DNA from: DATLGB01 sp038258425
GTDB taxonomy: Bacteria; Actinomycetota; Thermoleophilia; Solirubrobacterales; Solirubrobacteraceae
Direction of reading: 5' to 3'
DNA length: 54,762 bases
NCBI GenBank assembly: GCA_038258425.1
Contig: JBBSPV010000024.1
Location: 1 to 54,762 of the forward strand
Shown: piece after piece, positions 32,862 through 44,156 of the stretch
How positions within the stretch are numbered: position 1 is the first letter of the stretch
How the letters are laid out: every line of letters starts with the position of its first letter
Notes under the pieces: generated by a model
Told to the model about the DNA's origin: nothing
Seen by the model: the letters and a program-made list of their open reading frames with translations, nothing else
The model's database searches: none
Translations under genes and position numbers: made by a program

Positions 32862-34241
32862 TCACAGGCCGTAGTGCTCGACGAACTGCAACCAGACCTC
32901 CGACCGCGTCGGGTAGCTCGGCACGGCGTGGCGCAGGCGCTCGAGCGGCACCTCGCCGACGACCGCGACCGTGGCGGCGTGGACGGCCTCGGCGACCTCC
33001 GCTCCGACGAACGTCGCGCCGACGATCACGCGCCGGCCCTCGTCGACGACGAAGCGCGACGTCCCGGGAGCGCCGCGGCCCGTGAACGACCCGCCGGCGT
33101 TGCCCGAGGTGGGCAGGTCGACGGCCTCGACCTGCAAGCCGGCGTCGCGCGCGGTCTTCGTCGTGTGCCCGACCGCGGCGACCTGTGGCTCCGTGAAGAT
33201 CACGCGCGGGGGCGGCGCCGCGTCGACGAGCCCGAGCAGCGCCGCGTCCTTGCCGAGGATCACGTCGGCGGCGATGCGCGCCTGGTACTTGCCCATGTGG
33301 GTGAGCAGGTCGCGCCCGTTGATGTCACCGATCGCGTAGAGCCAGTCGCGCCCGTCCACGCGCAGGCGCGCGTCGACGGCGACCGGCCCGTCGGCCGCGA
33401 CGCCCACGGACTCCAGGCCGAGGCCGTCGACGGCCGGCGTGCGCCCGAGCGCGGCGAGCACGTGGTCGCAGCCGACCTCGCTGCCGTCGTCCATCGTCAC
33501 CACGGCGCCGCCCTCGATCGTCGCCACGGAGACGACCTTGCGGCTCGTCCGGACGTCCACCCCCGTCGCCACCAGGCCGTCGGTGACCTGCGCGCAGGCG
33601 AACTCCTCCTCGTTGGGCAGCAGCCGGCGCGCGCCCTCGACGAGCGTCACCGCCGCGCCGAGGCTGCACCACGCCTGGGCCATCTCCACCCCGACGATCC
33701 CGCCCCCGAGGATGACGAGGCAGGCCGGCACCTCCCGGCTCGTCGTCGCCTCGCGGTTGGTCCATGGGCGCGAGTCCGCCAGGCCGGGGATGGGCGGGAT
33801 CGACGCCGTCCCGCCGACGGCGAGCACCACCGCGCGGGTGGCCTCGAGCTCCACCGTGCCCTCCGGCCCGTCCACCCGGACGCGGCGCTCACCGACAAGG
33901 GCGCCGGAGCCGCGGAAGAACTCGATGCCGTGCTCCTGCAGCCACGGCAGCATGGAGGTGTCGTCGAAGCCGTGGACGATCTCGTCGCGGCGGTCCAGGA
34001 CCGCCCGGACATCGAGCTCGCCCGTGGCCGCCTCCGCGGCGCCGGGCACCCGGCGCGCCTCGGCGAGGACCTCCGCCGGGCGCAGCAGCGCCTTGGACGG
34101 CATGCAGGCCCAGTAGGAGCACTCGCCCCCGACGAGCTCGCGCTCGACGATCGCGACGCGCAGGCCGCCGTCGGCGAGTTTGCCGGCGCACACCTCCCCG
34201 GACGATCCGGCCCCGATCACCACAACGTCAAAGGTCTGCAA
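32862..34241 (-). CDS. Class I pyridine nucleotide-disulfide oxidoreductase-like flavoprotein
   Basis: 459 residues. FAD motif VVVIGAGSSGEVCAGKLADG, redox pair GGECSYWACMPSK (two Cys, 4 residues apart), NAD motif VILGGGIVGVEMAQAWCSLG and AIGDINGRDLLTHMGKYQAR are all of the mercuric reductase/lipoamide dehydrogenase group. The C-terminal dimer region RHAVPSYPTRSEVW lacks the family His-Pro-T pattern of the catalytic His-Glu pair, so acid-base chemistry may differ. TTG 34241 is used as start because GAGGAG lies 7 nt upstream. Confidence 0.85.
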   Translation of the reverse strand: MQTFDVVVIGAGSSGEVCAGKLADGGLRVAIVERELVGGECSYWACMPSKALLRPAEVLAEARRVPGAAEAATGELDVRAVLDRRDEIVHGFDDTSMLPWLQEHGIEFFRGSGALVGERRVRVDGPEGTVELEATRAVVLAVGGTASIPPIPGLADSRPWTNREATTSREVPACLVILGGGIVGVEMAQAWCSLGAAVTLVEGARRLLPNEEEFACAQVTDGLVATGVDVRTSRKVVSVATIEGGAVVTMDDGSEVGCDHVLAALGRTPAVDGLGLESVGVAADGPVAVDARLRVDGRDWLYAIGDINGRDLLTHMGKYQARIAADVILGKDAALLGLVDAAPPPRVIFTEPQVAAVGHTTKTARDAGLQVEAVDLPTSGNAGGSFTGRGAPGTSRFVVDEGRRVIVGATFVGAEVAEAVHAATVAVVGEVPLERLRHAVPSYPTRSEVWLQFVEHYGL

Positions 34242-34268
34242 CGTCCGCTCCTCGCTCGATCGGGGCGG

Positions 34269-34274
34269 ACGCTA
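34269..34274 (-). promoter_or_regulatory. -10 box of the flavoprotein gene
   Basis: TAGCGT lies 27 nt before TTG 34241, with GAGGAG in between. This looks like a normal leadered transcript, unlike many neighbours. Confidence 0.4.
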
Positions 34275-34352
34275 TCGCGCGGCGGCTTACGAAACCGTGA
34301 CGGGGCGCCGCGGACCGGCGTGGACCGGGCGCGCGACGGGGAGACTGCGGCG

Positions 34353-35068
34353 ATGGGCACCGACGGCGACCACGGGCGCGGCTCGGTCCTCGTGGTCGAC
34401 GACGAGCCGACGATCGCCGAGGTGGTGGCCCGCTACCTCGACCGCGCGGGGTACGCGACCCGGGTCGCGGGCGACGGCGCCGCGGCCCTCGCCCTCGCCG
34501 CCGACCGGCGCCCCGACCTCGTCGTGCTCGACGTCATGCTGCCCGGCATGGACGGGCTCGAGGTCCTGCGCCGGCTGCGCGCGAGCGCCGAGGCGGGCCA
34601 CGGGCCGCCCATCGCCGTCATCCTGCTCACGGCCAAGGGCGAGGAGGCCGACCGGGTCGACGGGCTGCAGCTCGGGGCCGACGACTACGTGGTCAAGCCG
34701 TTCTCGCCGGCGGAGCTCGTCGCCCGCGTGGACGCGGTGCTGCGCCGGACGGCACCCGATCCCGCCGTCCAGGCGCCGCTGAAGGTCGGGGAGCTGGTCG
34801 TCGAGCCCGCGGGGCGACGGGCGACGATCCGCGGGCAGGAGCTCGCCCTCACCCAACGCGAGTTCGATCTGCTGCACTTCCTCGCCCGCCACCCCGGTCA
34901 GGTCTTCACGCGCGACCAGCTCATGGACGCCGTCTGGCAGTTCAGCTTCTACTCCGACGCCTCGACGGTCACCGTCCACGTCCGGCGCCTGCGGACCAAG
35001 CTCGAGGTCGATCCGGCTCGCCCGCGGCACGTGCAGACGGTCTGGGGCGTCGGCTACCGCTTCCAGCC

Positions 35069-35072
<4 letters not shown>
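34353..35072 (+). CDS. OmpR/PhoB-type response regulator
   Basis: 239 residues. The receiver domain has VDDEPTIAEVVARYLD, the phosphorylation site Asp60 (DLVVLDVMLPGMDGL) and DYVVKPFSPAE with the conserved Lys. The C-terminal winged helix contains LALTQREFDLLHFLARHPGQ and the recognition helix YSDASTVTVHVRRLRTKLE, ending VQTVWGVGYRF. ATG 34353 is preceded by GGGGAG. The histidine kinase follows with a 4-nt ATGA overlap. Target genes are unknown; the adjacent Usp-like gene is a candidate. Confidence 0.94.
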
Positions 35073-36268
<1,196 letters not shown>

Positions 36269-36290
36269 GGGCGGCGTTCGATCTGCGGCG

Positions 36291-36296
36291 TAGCGT
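36291..36296 (+). promoter_or_regulatory. -10 box of the Usp-like gene, probably leaderless
   Basis: TAGCGT ends 7 nt before ATG 36304. No Shine-Dalgarno sequence is present. Confidence 0.55.
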
Positions 36297-36303
36297 CGAG
36301 GCC

Positions 36304-36740
36304 ATGAGTGTCTGCGAGCGCATCCTCGTCGTCGCCAACCGCACCTGCCCGTGCCCGGCTCTGCACGACCACGTCCACGGGCGCCTGACCGAACGGCCGG
36401 CCGAGGTGCTCGTCGTGGCGCCGGCGCTCAACTCGCGCCTGAAGCACTGGCTGTCTGACTCCGACGGCGCGGCCGCGCAGGCGCACGAGCGGCTCGACCT
36501 CGCCCTGGACGGCATGCGCACGGACGGTGTCGCGGTGCGCGGGGTCGTCGGCGACGCCGAGCCGCTGCACGCGATCGAGGACGTGCTGGAGGAGTTCCAG
36601 GCCGATGAGGTGATCATCTCGACGCACCCGCCGGGCGACTCGCACTGGCTGGAGACTGGCCTGCTCGAGCGGGCGCGCGAGCGCCTCGACGTCCCTGTCA
36701 CGCACTTCACGTCCGAGTACGGGGCCGGCGAGCCGGAGGC

Positions 36741-36744
<4 letters not shown>
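36304..36744 (+). CDS. Usp-like protein of the permease-partner type
   Basis: 146 residues with an alpha/beta Usp-like fold: ERILVVANRTCPCPALHDHV, then ERPAEVLVVAPALNSRLKHW and LEEFQADEVIISTHPPGDSH. The GxxG-9x-G-S/T nucleotide loop of ATP-binding Usp is not seen. It follows the two-component genes but has its own TAGCGT box. Its stop shares a CTAG with the convergent cysK stop. Function unknown. Confidence 0.65.
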
Positions 36745-37691
<947 letters not shown>

Positions 37692-37699
37692 CGCCGGTC

Positions 37700-37705
37700 A
37701 GGCTA
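37700..37705 (-). promoter_or_regulatory. -10 box of cysK, probably leaderless
   Basis: TAGCCT ends 8 nt before ATG 37691. Confidence 0.5.
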
Positions 37706-37743
37706 GGCGGGCCGAGGGGCGTGTGGCTGGACCGGGCCCGGCT

Positions 37744-38016
37744 TCAGGCCACGAGCGCGCGAAACCCGGCGTGTGCGGCCTGCTCACGGGCCCGGCGCTG
37801 GATGGCGAGTGCCTGCGCGGCGCGCACGTGCTCGCGCGCGTCCGTGGCGACCGTCCCCGCCTGGCCGCTGAGCGTGTGCGAGCAGTACAGGACGGTGGAG
37901 TCGCCGGCGCCGGCGTCGACGACGAAGCACGCGACGCCCTCGCCCTTCTCCAGCGGGTCGAGGATGTTGGCGACGTACTGGGGATCGCGGTCCGCGGTGT
38001 ACGGGCAGTCGAGCAT
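37744..38016 (-). CDS. Hypothetical protein
   Basis: 90 residues with strand-helix pattern (MLDCPYTADRDPQYVANILD, EGVACFVVDAGAGDSTVLYC). No family is recognised. A TAGGC-like box stands about 10 nt before the ATG, matching the leaderless pattern only loosely. It precedes cysK on the same strand by about 50 bp. Confidence that it is a gene comes from uniform composition and a well-defined stop before the cysK promoter. Confidence 0.5.
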   Translation of the reverse strand: MLDCPYTADRDPQYVANILDPLEKGEGVACFVVDAGAGDSTVLYCSHTLSGQAGTVATDAREHVRAAQALAIQRRAREQAAHAGFRALVA

Positions 38017-38165
38017 CCTGGCGGGCGGCCTACCCGGCAGGCCCGCGCGGCGAACGCCTCGTGCGGACGGGTCCCGCCTCTGCCGGAACCCCTCCGCACC
38101 TCAGCGCGATCTCAGGTGGCCGACGTACGGTCGCCGGCGTCCGGGTCCCGATCGCGAGGAGCACG

Positions 38166-39047
38166 ATGATTCCCAAGCCCAGCCTCCGCTCAGCCGCACG
38201 GCTCGCGGTCTGTCTGGTCTGCCTCGGCCTGGCGATCGTCGCTTGCGGCGGCAGCAGCGGCCGGGCCGAGCCGGCCGCGCGGACGGTCTCGACCACGCGC
38301 CTGCGCCCCGCCAACTTCGACGACCCGGCGACGGGCCGCAACCCGTACCTGCCGCTCGTCCCCGGCACCCAGTCGGTGCGCGAGGGCACGACCCGCGTCG
38401 GCGGGCGCGCCGTGCCGCACCAGGTCACCACGACGGTCACCGACGCCTACCGCGAGATCGGCGGCGTGCGCACGGTGCTGCTGCTCGACCACGAGGTCGA
38501 CGGCGGCCAGGTGGCCCAGCTCTCGATCGACTACCTGGCCGAGGACAAGGCCGGCAACGTGTGGAACCTGGGCGGCTACACCCAGGGCTACGAGGGCGGC
38601 CGCCTCGTCTCGGCGCTCGATCCGTGGCTGCACGGCGTCCACGGGGCGAAGGCCGGGATCCTCGTCCAGGCCAAGCCCTCGGTCAAGCGCCCCGTCTACT
38701 CGGTCGACAAGCCGGACACGGAGGAGGACAGCGTCGCCGAGGTGATCGACGTCGGCGCGCGACACTGCGTCCCCTTCGACTGCTTCGATGACGTGCTCGT
38801 CGTGCGCGAGGGCAAGGCCTCGGCGCCCGACAACGAGTTCAAGTACTACGCCCGCGACGTCGGGCAAATCGACAACATCCCGCGGGGTCAGAGCGTCCAC
38901 AAGGACGTCGAGCGGATGGTCAACCTGCGCCGGCTGAGCCCCCGGGCGCTGGCGGAGTTCAGCCGCGAGGCGCTGCGCCTCGACCATGCGGCCCCGAAGC
39001 TCGCGCCGCGCGTCTTCGGCGGGCTCCCCGTGGCGCACCGTGGTTAG
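38166..39047 (+). CDS. Lipoprotein, first gene of an ABC-transporter operon
   Basis: 293 residues. MIPKPSLRSAARLAVCLVCL leads into a lipobox IVACGGS, so the mature protein is lipid-anchored. The body (VPGTQSVREGTTRVGGRAVP, LDHEVDGGQVAQLSIDYLAE, GYEGGRLVSALDPWLHGVH, ECF-like acidic strands) is unfamiliar. GAGGAG 4 nt before ATG 38166 and TACGGT 34 nt before it define the start. The next gene (ATPase) begins 8 nt inside its end. It is likely an outer partner of the two ATPases and the FtsX-type permease. Confidence 0.8.
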   Translation: MIPKPSLRSAARLAVCLVCLGLAIVACGGSSGRAEPAARTVSTTRLRPANFDDPATGRNPYLPLVPGTQSVREGTTRVGGRAVPHQVTTTVTDAYREIGGVRTVLLLDHEVDGGQVAQLSIDYLAEDKAGNVWNLGGYTQGYEGGRLVSALDPWLHGVHGAKAGILVQAKPSVKRPVYSVDKPDTEEDSVAEVIDVGARHCVPFDCFDDVLVVREGKASAPDNEFKYYARDVGQIDNIPRGQSVHKDVERMVNLRRLSPRALAEFSREALRLDHAAPKLAPRVFGGLPVAHRG

Positions 39048-39723
39048 CGGGACGGCCGCCCTCGTCGAGGTCGAGGGCGTGCGGAAGGGCTTCCGCGACG
39101 GCGGGCCGGAGACGACGGTCCTCGCCGGGGCCTCCTTCGTGCTCGCGCGAGGCGAGACCGTGAGCCTCGTCGGCGCGTCGGGCGCGGGCAAGTCGACCCT
39201 GCTGGGGCTGGTCGCCGGCCTCGCGCTGCCTGACGCGGGCGAGGTCCGCTTCGACGGCGCGGCGCTGACGGCGATGGACGAGGCCGACCGGGCGGCGCTG
39301 CGCGCACGCCGGATCGGCGTCGTGCTCCAGCGCGACAACCTCATCCCGTTCCTCAGCGCGCGCGAGAACGTTGAGCTCGCGGTGCAGCTCGCGGGCGGCG
39401 ACCCGAGCGGGCCGCGGGCCGCCGAGCTGCTGCGCGAGCTCGGGCTGGCCGACCGCCTCGACGACCTCCCCCGCCGCCTGTCCGGCGGCGAGGCACAGCG
39501 GGCGGCGCTCGCGGTGGCGCTCGTCAACGAGCCCGACCTCCTGCTTGCCGACGAGGTCACCGCCGAGCTCGACGCCGGCACCGCCCGGCGCATGCTCGAC
39601 CTCATCCTCGCGGCCTCGGGCGACCGCGGCCTCACCGTGCTCCTCGTGACCCACAGTCCCGCCCTGGCGGCGCTCGCCCAGCGCCGGCTGGCGGTCGTCG
39701 ACGGCCGGGTGGTGAAGGGTTGA
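39040..39723 (+). CDS. ABC transporter ATPase, LolD/MacB type (first of two)
   Basis: 227 residues. Walker A is GASGAGKSTLLGLVAG, the Q-loop region VVLQRDNLIPFLS, signature RLSGGEAQRAALAVAL and Walker B DLLLADEVTAELDA. The Asp-Glu dyad is kept but the usual proline after it is Val. The H-loop is VTHSP. The GTG at 39040 overlaps the lipoprotein stop by 8 nt. It may pair with the second ATPase as a heterodimer; the FtsX-type permease lies downstream. Confidence 0.9.
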   Translation: MVSGTAALVEVEGVRKGFRDGGPETTVLAGASFVLARGETVSLVGASGAGKSTLLGLVAGLALPDAGEVRFDGAALTAMDEADRAALRARRIGVVLQRDNLIPFLSARENVELAVQLAGGDPSGPRAAELLRELGLADRLDDLPRRLSGGEAQRAALAVALVNEPDLLLADEVTAELDAGTARRMLDLILAASGDRGLTVLLVTHSPALAALAQRRLAVVDGRVVKG

Positions 39724-40445
39724 GGGGCGGGCTGTCACTGGGCCTCGAGGCGGTCACGAAGGTCTTCACCACCGACGCCGGGCCGGTCCGCGCGATCGAC
39801 GGGATCACCTTCGAGGTGGCGGCCGGCTCGAGCCTGGCGATCACGGGACGCAGCGGCTGCGGCAAGTCGACCCTGCTCGCGCTGGTTGGCGCGCTCGAGC
39901 GCCCGACCTCGGGACGGGTCGACATCGGCGCCCGCCCGGTCTCCGGGCTGGGGGCGCAAGCGCGCGCCCGGCTGCGGCGCGCGGAGCTCGGCTTCGTCTT
40001 CCAGACCGACAACCTGCAGCCGTTCCTGACCGCCCTGGAGAACGTCAGCCTGCAGCTGGCGCTCAGCGGGCGCGACGACGGGAGCGAGCGGGCGCTCGGG
40101 CTCTTGCGCACGCTCGGGCTCGGGGCCGCGGCGGGGAAGTTCCCCGACCAGCTCTCCGGCGGCGAGCGCCAGCGCGTGGCGGTCGCCCGGGCACTCGTGC
40201 ACGAGCCGCGCCTGATCCTCGCCGACGAGCCGACCGGGGCGCTCGACCACGCCAACGCGCTCGTGATCCTCGAGCTGCTGCGCGCCGCCCAGGCCGAGAC
40301 CGGGGCGACGCTCGTCGTCATCACGCACGACCCCGAGGTCGCGGCGCCGCTGGACCGGCGCGTGGCCCTGAGTGACGGCCGCGTGATCGCGGACTCGGCG
40401 GCCGCCGCGGAGCCCGTCACCGCCGCCGGGGGCGCCGGTGCGTAG
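39720..40445 (+). CDS. ABC transporter ATPase, LolD/MacB type (second of two)
   Basis: 241 residues with Walker A GRSGCGKSTLLALVGAL, Q-loop VFQTDNLQPFLTALENV, signature QLSGGERQRVAVARALVHEP and Walker B LILADEPTGALDH. The H-loop is ITHDPE. The TTG start overlaps the first ATPase's TGA by 3 nt (TTGA), and the permease GTG overlaps its end by 8 nt. Strong similarity in layout to MacB/LolD families; cargo unknown. Confidence 0.92.
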   Translation: MRGGLSLGLEAVTKVFTTDAGPVRAIDGITFEVAAGSSLAITGRSGCGKSTLLALVGALERPTSGRVDIGARPVSGLGAQARARLRRAELGFVFQTDNLQPFLTALENVSLQLALSGRDDGSERALGLLRTLGLGAAAGKFPDQLSGGERQRVAVARALVHEPRLILADEPTGALDHANALVILELLRAAQAETGATLVVITHDPEVAAPLDRRVALSDGRVIADSAAAAEPVTAAGGAGA

Positions 40446-43400
40446 CTACGCGCGCCGCGACCTGCTGCGCAACCCGCGGCGCACGCTCGCCTCGCTGGTC
40501 GGCGTCGTGCTCGGGGTGGGGCTGTTCTCCGCCGTGCTGTTCTTCGTCGACGGATCAGGCGCCTCGATGACGAAGCGCGCGATCGCCCCCGTCGCCATCG
40601 ACCTGCAGCGCGTGCTGACCTCGCCGCTCGGCGAGGGCGTGCGGCTTCAGCAGCGCCTGGGCGCGACGGGTCCGCTGCATCGCGGCGAGCGGACGCGGGT
40701 GCGCCTGACGGTGCGCAACCTCGGGGCCGCGCCGGCCCACGAGGTGCTCGTCAAGGACCGGCTCCCGGCGGCGCTGGCCTACGTGGCGCGCAGCGCGCGC
40801 CGCGGCGGGCGGAGACTCGCCGACCCGGGCGGCGAGAGCCCGTTCGCGCATGGTCCGGGGCATGTCGGCCTGACCGTCGGCACGGTCGCGCCGGGGACAA
40901 CGGTGCGGCTCGACTACGCCGTGCGGGCGACCCGGCGCCTCCCCGGGGCCGCGGTGCGCCCGAGCGCGACGATCTCGACGCGCGAGCGCCCGGTGCCCGA
41001 GCGCGCCAACCGGCCCGACCTCGTGCCGCTCGACCGCCTGCGCGATCGCGTCGCCGCACTTCCGGGGATCGCGGCGGCCGACCAGCTCGCCTTCGCCGAT
41101 CTCCCGCCGAGCTCGCTGCAAGCGGGGACCGCCACGCTCGACCGCCCGATCAAGGTCTTCGGCTTCGAACGCGCCTATGCCGAGCGGTACCCCGCGATCA
41201 GGGTGGCCGCCGGCGGCTTCGCCCGTGACGGGGCGCTGCTGAGCCCCGCAGCCGCGCGCGGGCTCGGCGTCCGGCCCGGCGACCACATGCGGCTGCACGT
41301 ACCGGGGGCCCGGCGGCCGGCGCGGCTGGCCGTCAGCGGCATCGTGGACCTCTCGCGGGCCCGGGCGCTGTTCAACAGCCGCGAGGGGCTCAAGCTCGAG
41401 GACTTCCTCTACCTGCCCGACGCGATCGTCATCAGCCCGGGGGCCTTCCGGCGGCTCGTCGTGCCGGCCTTCCGCGAGGCCCTGGCGGCACGCGGGACCG
41501 CCCTGGCGGTCAAGAGCCCGCCGACGCTCGAGATCGACGTCAGGCTCGACCGCGCCCCGCTCGCCGCCGACCCGGGTCGCGCGCTCAGACAGACGCGGGC
41601 GGTCGCCGCCCGCGTCCGGCGGGTCGCGCCCGGCCAGGACTTCATGCTCGACAACCTCTCGAACACGCTCGCCGTCGCCGAACAGGACGCGGCGGTGGCC
41701 AAGCGCATGTTCCTCTTCCTCGGGCTCCCCGGCCTGCTGCTCGCCGCGTTCCTCGCCGCCTACTCGGGCAGCGTCCTCGCCGCGAGCCAGCGCCGCGAGC
41801 ACGCGAACCTGCGCCTGCGCGGCGCCGGCCCGAGGCAGCTGAGAAGCCTCGTCGCCTATCGCACCGCGATCCTCGCCGGCGCCGGCGCGCTGCTCGGGAC
41901 GGCGGCCGGCTTCGCGACCGTGCTGGCGATCCTCGGCCCGTCGGCGCTCTTCGAGGCGGCGACGGGCCGGCTCGCGGTCTCCGCGGCGCTCGCCCTCGGC
42001 GCGAGCCTCGTCGCCGCCGGCCTGGCGATGTTCGTCCCGGGCTGGCTCGCGCTGCGTCGAGACGTCAGCGGGGAGCGCCGTGAGCTCGCTCTCGAGCGCC
42101 GTCCCACGGCGAGGCGCCTGGCGCTCGAGCTGGCGGCGCTCGTGGTCGCGCTGGCCGCCACGCTCTTCGCGATCCGGCGCGGCGCCTTCGACGCCGCCTC
42201 GGGGCAGGTGTCGACGGGCCGGGCGACCGCGCTCGCCTCGCACACCCTCCTGCTGCCGCTCGGCGTCTGGGTCGCGGGGACGCTGTTGGCCGCGCGGCTG
42301 CTCCAGCGGGCGGCCGGACGGCTGCCGGTGACACCGCCGCCGCGCTTCGGTCCCGTCGTCCGCGGGCTGCTGGCGCGGACGCTGAGCCGGCGGTCGCGGG
42401 CGCTGGCCACCGGCATCGTCGGCGTCGGGCTCGTGATCGCCTTCGGCACCGGACTCGCCGTCTTCGCCGCCACCTACGACGCCGCCAAGGCAGCCGACGC
42501 GCGGTTCACCAACGGCTCGAGCCTCCGCGTGACGCCGAGCCCGGCGAGCGCCACGCCGCACCCCGCCGCCTACGCGCGCGCGCTCGAGGTCCCCGGCGTG
42601 GCCGCCGCGACCCCGGTGATCGCGGGCCGAGAGAACGCGGTCGCGCGCTCGGCCTTCAACAGCGACGTCGCAGATCTGGCGGCCATCGACCCGCGCGGGT
42701 TCGCCCGGACGGCGGCGCTCTCGGACGAGGACTTCCCGCACACGACGGCCGCCGCGGCGCTGCGCGCGCTTCACGCCGACCCGACGGCCGCGCTGCTCGA
42801 CGCGGACACCGCCGACGCGCTCAGGCTCAAGGTCGGCGACCGCGCCGAGGTCCTGCTCGCGCGGGGCACCCGCCACCAGCAGCTGCGCACGCTGCGCGTG
42901 GCCGGCGTCTTCGATCGCTTTCCCGGCTTCCCCGAGGGCCTGGACGTCGTGGTCGACCTGGGCACGTTCCGCCACGCGACCGGCATCACCGAGACGGACT
43001 TCTTCCTCGCCCGCGCCGGCGACCCGAGCGCCGCCGGCCTCGGCGCGGCCACCGCCGCGCTGCAGGCCGGACCGGGGTCGACCGACCGCCTGCACGTCGA
43101 CACGACGCAGACCACCTTCAACAAGGAGCAGTCGAGCCTCACCGCGCTCAACGTCCGCGGGCTCGTCGACGTCGACTCGGTCTACACGCTCGCCATGACC
43201 GCCGCGGTCATCGGCATCTTCATCTTCGCGCTCATGCTCCAGCGCCGCCGGGAGTACGTCGTCCTGCGCGCCCAGGGGCTGCCGACGCGCGAGCTGCTGG
43301 CGCTCATCGCCGGCGAGGCCACGGTCGTCGCCGCCGGCGGGCTGCTCGCGGGGATGGTCGTCGGCGGCGCGCTCGGTGCGCTGCTCGTGAAGGTCCTCAA

Positions 43401-43554
43401 GCCGCTCTTCATCCTCTCACCGGTGACGGTCCTGCCGTTCGCCGACGCGGCCCGACTCGCGACCCTGCTCGCCCTCGCGACCGTCACCTGCGCGCTCGCG
43501 GCGCTCGGGCTGCTGCGGCGCCTGCGGCCGTCCGAGGTCCTCCGCGAGACGTAG
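40438..43554 (+). CDS. Large FtsX-type ABC permease with a DUF11-like repeat domain
   Basis: 1038 residues. An N-terminal membrane helix (TLASLVGVVLGVGLFSAVLF) is followed by an external region (about 60-400) that includes GPLHRGERTRVRLTVRNLGA and DRLPAALAYVARS, typical of DUF11/CARDB-like beta sandwiches. Further membrane helices follow near 420 (MFLFLGLPGLLLAAFLAAYS) and beyond, with a second helix set at the end (YTLAMTAAVIGIFIFALMLQ, GGLLAGMVVGGALGALLVK). This duplicated FtsX layout is like MacB/LolCE permeases. It is the last gene of the lipoprotein-ATPase-ATPase operon. The exported substrate is unknown. Confidence 0.88.
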   Translation: MRSYARRDLLRNPRRTLASLVGVVLGVGLFSAVLFFVDGSGASMTKRAIAPVAIDLQRVLTSPLGEGVRLQQRLGATGPLHRGERTRVRLTVRNLGAAPAHEVLVKDRLPAALAYVARSARRGGRRLADPGGESPFAHGPGHVGLTVGTVAPGTTVRLDYAVRATRRLPGAAVRPSATISTRERPVPERANRPDLVPLDRLRDRVAALPGIAAADQLAFADLPPSSLQAGTATLDRPIKVFGFERAYAERYPAIRVAAGGFARDGALLSPAAARGLGVRPGDHMRLHVPGARRPARLAVSGIVDLSRARALFNSREGLKLEDFLYLPDAIVISPGAFRRLVVPAFREALAARGTALAVKSPPTLEIDVRLDRAPLAADPGRALRQTRAVAARVRRVAPGQDFMLDNLSNTLAVAEQDAAVAKRMFLFLGLPGLLLAAFLAAYSGSVLAASQRREHANLRLRGAGPRQLRSLVAYRTAILAGAGALLGTAAGFATVLAILGPSALFEAATGRLAVSAALALGASLVAAGLAMFVPGWLALRRDVSGERRELALERRPTARRLALELAALVVALAATLFAIRRGAFDAASGQVSTGRATALASHTLLLPLGVWVAGTLLAARLLQRAAGRLPVTPPPRFGPVVRGLLARTLSRRSRALATGIVGVGLVIAFGTGLAVFAATYDAAKAADARFTNGSSLRVTPSPASATPHPAAYARALEVPGVAAATPVIAGRENAVARSAFNSDVADLAAIDPRGFARTAALSDEDFPHTTAAAALRALHADPTAALLDADTADALRLKVGDRAEVLLARGTRHQQLRTLRVAGVFDRFPGFPEGLDVVVDLGTFRHATGITETDFFLARAGDPSAAGLGAATAALQAGPGSTDRLHVDTTQTTFNKEQSSLTALNVRGLVDVDSVYTLAMTAAVIGIFIFALMLQRRREYVVLRAQGLPTRELLALIAGEATVVAAGGLLAGMVVGGALGALLVKVLKPLFILSPVTVLPFADAARLATLLALATVTCALAALGLLRRLRPSEVLRET

Positions 43555-43557
43555 AGC

Positions 43558-43755
43558 TCAACGGCGCGTCGGCAGCCGTATGGCGATACGGGCGGCGGCG
43601 TCGACGACCGCCCGGCCCGTGGCCGCCTGCACCCGCGGCGTAAAGAGCTGGGCGGGCCCGGCGATGGGCAGTCCACCGACCGACACGCCGTCGCGGCCGA
43701 CGACCGACGCGGCGACGGATACCCGCCCGCGCTGCTCGATACCAACTGGACCGGC
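43558..43755 (-). pseudogene. IclR-type regulator, C-terminal fragment
   Basis: The minus frame ending at TGA 43558 reads GIEQRGRVSVAASVVGRDGV, SVGGLPIAGPAQLFTPRVQA and ATGRAVVDAAARIAIRLPTR. This fits the last 60 or so residues of an IclR effector domain (cf. the ...SVSGPxxRF...AAREIxxxLG pattern). No DNA-binding part or start is found upstream; the frame loses its identity near 43755. It is probably a truncated remnant. Assigned from pattern memory. Confidence 0.5.
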
Positions 43756-44156
43756 GAGTCGCTGCTGATCGCCTGGGGCGGGACGAGACGTTGGAGTTCC
43801 GCGCCAGTCGGCGGACTACCTCGCGTCATGCCAGGCGGCCAGCGCCAACGCCTGCACGCTGGCGCTTGCCGGCAAGGACCACTACCAGCCATCCTTCAAC
43901 GAGCCCGACGGCGATCTCACGCAGGAGTTCGCGAGGATAACGGGGTGTGAGCCCGGGGAGGGCGCCGGGCCGCCGGGCCGCCGGGCGACAGGCGCGGAGA
44001 TGACGGCAACACGACGCCCGCCCGCCTCTTGCCCGCGGGCAGCGCGTTCGGCGCCGGGACTAGATGTGGTACCCGCACCGAGTCTGGTTGTTCGAGCGAA
44101 AAGTGGCTCATAGCGGCCACTTTACAGGCCAGGCGGTCGGAGCGCCACGGTTCAAC
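43756..44156. other. Decayed DNA between the IclR remnant and vapC
   Basis: No intact gene seen. A plus-strand frame (about 43800-43950) reads ADYLASCQAASANACTLALA then GKDHYQPSFNEPDGDLTQEF and may be the end of an unidentified gene. A triple GCCGGGCC-like repeat lies near 43970. A terminator hairpin for vapBC is at 44100-44123. The stretch looks like remnants from insertion and deletion. Confidence 0.4.
44100..44123 (-). terminator. Intrinsic terminator of vapBC
   Basis: On the minus strand AAAGTGGC pairs perfectly with GCCACTTT around an 8-nt loop and is followed by a T-rich end (TTTT). It lies about 33 nt after the vapC stop. Alternatively it could be one end of an insertion sequence, since similar GTGGC ends occur in some IS elements. 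Confidence 0.55.

Noticed and set aside
40555..43095. 846-codon open frame antisense to the FtsX-type permease
   Set aside because: Arg/Gly/Glu-rich shadow typical of GC-rich codon bias.
43558..43768. Plus-strand frame MAIRAAASTTARPVAA as a small gene
   Set aside because: The minus-strand frame gives a coherent IclR C-terminus over the same bases, while the plus frame is Thr/Arg/Pro low-complexity.
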